A model generated the notes under the pieces. That model searched no databases. It was not told the origin of the DNA and saw nothing but the letters and a program-made list of their open reading frames with translations. From positions 1-6,210 of the forward strand of contig CALMNJ010000439.1 in assembly GCA_937868675.1 (NCBI GenBank): 6,210 bases of DNA, given 5' to 3'. Each line of letters begins with the position of its first letter. Within the stretch, counting starts at the first letter, position 1. Shown in pieces: positions 4,925 through 6,210 of the stretch. A program made the translations under genes and the position numbers. Source of the DNA: an uncultured Bacteroidota bacterium. Its GTDB lineage: Bacteria > Bacteroidota > Bacteroidia > B-17B0 > Aurantibacillaceae.

Positions 4925-6210
4925 TTTTTAAACAGGTGATACATCAACGTTACTTTTACGCCCGACACCCGCTCTGATTTAGTGACATTAAAGAATACAT
5001 TGTTCTTTACATCGCTGAGCCCGGCAAAAAGCTCGGTATTGAGCCAGAGATCACGCCACAATTGCCTTCTGTAAATAACAGAAGCCTGAGAGTTAAAAAT
5101 ACCAATTCCTTCAGTATATCCTGCCGTGTAATAAGTTTGGTAATTGCCAGTATAAGTTGGATAAACGGTGTAGGTTTCCACTTTGCTTTGCACATTAAAC
5201 AGGTAAGCAATGTTGTATCCAATGCCAACTTTATTTTTGACATCAACATCGTACAGTTTTAAGGGGAAGTTCAGGTAGTAGAGGGTTGTTGGGGTAATAA
5301 CCGTTACTTTGTTTTCTTCGCCTAAACTATAGCGCGTTATTATAGATTCTTTGTTACTGAACGAAAGATTGCTGACGTTGTTATATTGGGCGCCAAGCGA
5401 GAACGACACTTTCCGAGCTAGCTGGGAAGTAAAGTGCAATCCGAATACTGGAGTAAATCCAGCTGCTTCTCGGGTGGCGGTGTTTTTCCAACCGAAATTG
5501 TAAGAGGAGCCTGCCTCCAGCGTAAGAAAATTCACGGGGTCAGGTGCCTGAGGTTTGGGCATTGTTTTTAAAGTATCGCCAGAAGGCGCTTGCAGTGTTT
5601 TACTGGTTTCGGCGGGGCCTTGTTTTTCCGATAGAATAGTGGCAGTAGTTGGTTGCGTCAAAGCAAGTGTTTCAGGGGGAGGGCTCACCGTTGTTTTGGC
5701 TGAGTCGTTAGTAGACATGTTTGCAGCAGGAACGTTTACAGTATTTGTTTGAGTTGGTTCGGGACCTGCTGCACCTGAAGGTACACTCTGTGGTTCACCA
5801 GTTATCGGGCTCTTGCCATTGTTTGGTACAATTGGTGGAGGTAATGTATGACCAGCATTATTTTGGTGGAATACCGGCATACTTTTAACAGAGGAGTTAG
5901 AATTTGCCGGGGGACTCACTGCTAAATTGTTTGTTTTTGATGTGTTGAGTTTTTGGTACGTATTGGTGCCAACATTCGCAGGCTCTTTAGCGGGGGACGC
6001 TATCGGTGTAACCGGCTTTTGTGAAGGTTGAGATACAGATTCGGTGTGATTTACCGCAGGAGCGGGAACTGCCTGCAGGATATGGTTCGGGTTCGGATTG
6101 GCAGCGGGATCAGGCGTAACTACCGACATGGTTTGTTTGTTTGGTAAGGTAGTAACCCTGCCGTTTATTAAAAACAAAGTAACGATACCGCCAGCCAAAA
6201 GACCCAGCAA
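4921..6210 (-). CDS. Inner-membrane helix, long linker and C-terminal outer-membrane beta-barrel; Dma-like, N-terminus outside window
   Basis: The frame is open to the right edge, so only the C-terminal 429 residues are visible; the edge TTG is probably an internal Leu codon. Residues 1-16 (LGLLAGGIVTLFLIN) form a hydrophobic helix. Residues about 17-224 are a low-complexity linker rich in Pro, Thr, Ser, Asn and Ala with no hydrophobic segment. Residues about 225-429 alternate aromatic and polar residues in amphipathic strands (FLTLEAGSSYNFGW, VSFSLGAQYNNVS, TLYYLNFPLKLYDV, VGIGYNIAYLF, ASVIYRRQLW, LWLNTELFAGL), ending VKVTLMYHLFKK, as in small outer-membrane barrels of about eight strands. 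Dual membrane-spanning anti-sigma factors (Dma) known from Bacteroides have this order after a cytosolic anti-sigma domain. The anti-sigma part cannot be seen here. An alternative is a PorT-like or OmpA-like barrel with an unusual N-terminal anchor. Confidence 0.82.
   Translation of the reverse strand: MLGLLAGGIVTLFLINGRVTTLPNKQTMSVVTPDPAANPNPNHILQAVPAPAVNHTESVSQPSQKPVTPIASPAKEPANVGTNTYQKLNTSKTNNLAVSPPANSNSSVKSMPVFHQNNAGHTLPPPIVPNNGKSPITGEPQSVPSGAAGPEPTQTNTVNVPAANMSTNDSAKTTVSPPPETLALTQPTTATILSEKQGPAETSKTLQAPSGDTLKTMPKPQAPDPVNFLTLEAGSSYNFGWKNTATREAAGFTPVFGLHFTSQLARKVSFSLGAQYNNVSNLSFSNKESIITRYSLGEENKVTVITPTTLYYLNFPLKLYDVDVKNKVGIGYNIAYLFNVQSKVETYTVYPTYTGNYQTYYTAGYTEGIGIFNSQASVIYRRQLWRDLWLNTELFAGLSDVKNNVFFNVTKSERVSGVKVTLMYHLFKK
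4924..5538 (-). other. Outer-membrane beta-barrel domain
   Basis: About 205 C-terminal residues show repeated amphipathic strands of 9-12 residues with aromatic girdles (Tyr, Phe, Trp), separated by short polar turns and longer Tyr/Thr-rich loops such as the one around residues 345-365. The size suits an eight-stranded barrel. The Tyr/Thr-rich loop would face outward and is a candidate ligand-contact region. Confidence 0.75.
5539..6162 (-). other. Pro/Thr/Ser/Asn-rich periplasmic linker
   Basis: About 208 residues between the hydrophobic helix and the barrel have low sequence complexity, frequent Pro (for example SPPPE, TLPPPIVPN), no Cys and no predicted helix or strand pattern. Such a segment is probably disordered and is long enough when extended to cross the periplasm. 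Confidence 0.75.
6163..6210 (-). other. Transmembrane helix of the barrel protein (possibly cut)
   Basis: About 16 uncharged hydrophobic residues (Leu, Gly, Ile, Val, Phe) at the window edge are followed by Asn-Gly-Arg and then the polar linker. The helix may extend a few residues beyond the edge. It could instead be the core of an N-terminal signal peptide, which the missing upstream sequence would settle. There is no signal peptidase-like AxA site immediately after it, which favours a retained anchor. Confidence 0.65.

Noticed and set aside
4574..4939. A 121-residue plus-strand open frame opposite the lipoprotein start
   Set aside because: It is antisense to the signal peptide and N-terminal region of a well-supported lipoprotein, and its translation shows no recognisable domain or export signal.
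6208..6210. TTG at the right edge as the start of the barrel protein
   Set aside because: It is simply the first codon in the window; the frame is open to the edge and the hydrophobic helix would be cut at its first residue.

Overview
The window looks like a piece of a Bacteroidota chromosome. The strongest evidence is the conserved C-terminal sorting domain of the type IX secretion system (T9SS) at the end of the largest gene. This is supported by a Q-starting mature end after its signal peptide, a second PKD-domain protein carrying a lipobox, and a RecO whose sequence resembles Bacteroidota RecO. Starts lack clear Shine-Dalgarno sequences, which also fits the phylum. No rRNA, tRNA, CRISPR array or insertion sequence was seen.

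Layout: (1) At the left edge, on the + strand, is the 3' part of recO, whose first codons lie outside the window. (2) Bases 680-850 are a convergent intergenic gap. It holds a strong GC-rich hairpin whose T-tract faces minus-strand transcription, so it is the likely terminator of the operon to the right. (3) Bases 851-6210 are one tightly packed minus-strand operon of three genes. In transcription order they are: a protein cut by the right edge with a membrane helix, a long Pro/Ser/Thr/Asn-rich linker and an outer-membrane beta-barrel; a 371-residue lipoprotein with two PKD domains; and a 983-residue exported protein with ten tandem PKD-like units and a T9SS sorting domain. The first two genes overlap by 4 bp (ATGA), and the second and third are separated by 6 bp.

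The most interesting point is the first gene of the operon. An inner-membrane helix joined by a roughly 200-residue low-complexity linker to a C-terminal barrel is the layout of the dual membrane-spanning anti-sigma factors (Dma) described in Bacteroides. If the missing N-terminus is an anti-sigma domain and an ECF sigma gene lies just outside the window, the operon would couple a trans-envelope regulator to two PKD surface proteins, as regulon members or as ligands of the barrel. That model is inference; the architecture and operon structure are seen directly. The large PKD protein is itself unusual: its first 887 residues contain no glutamate, its 832-residue repeat region has about nine charged residues, and its cysteines occur two per repeat.
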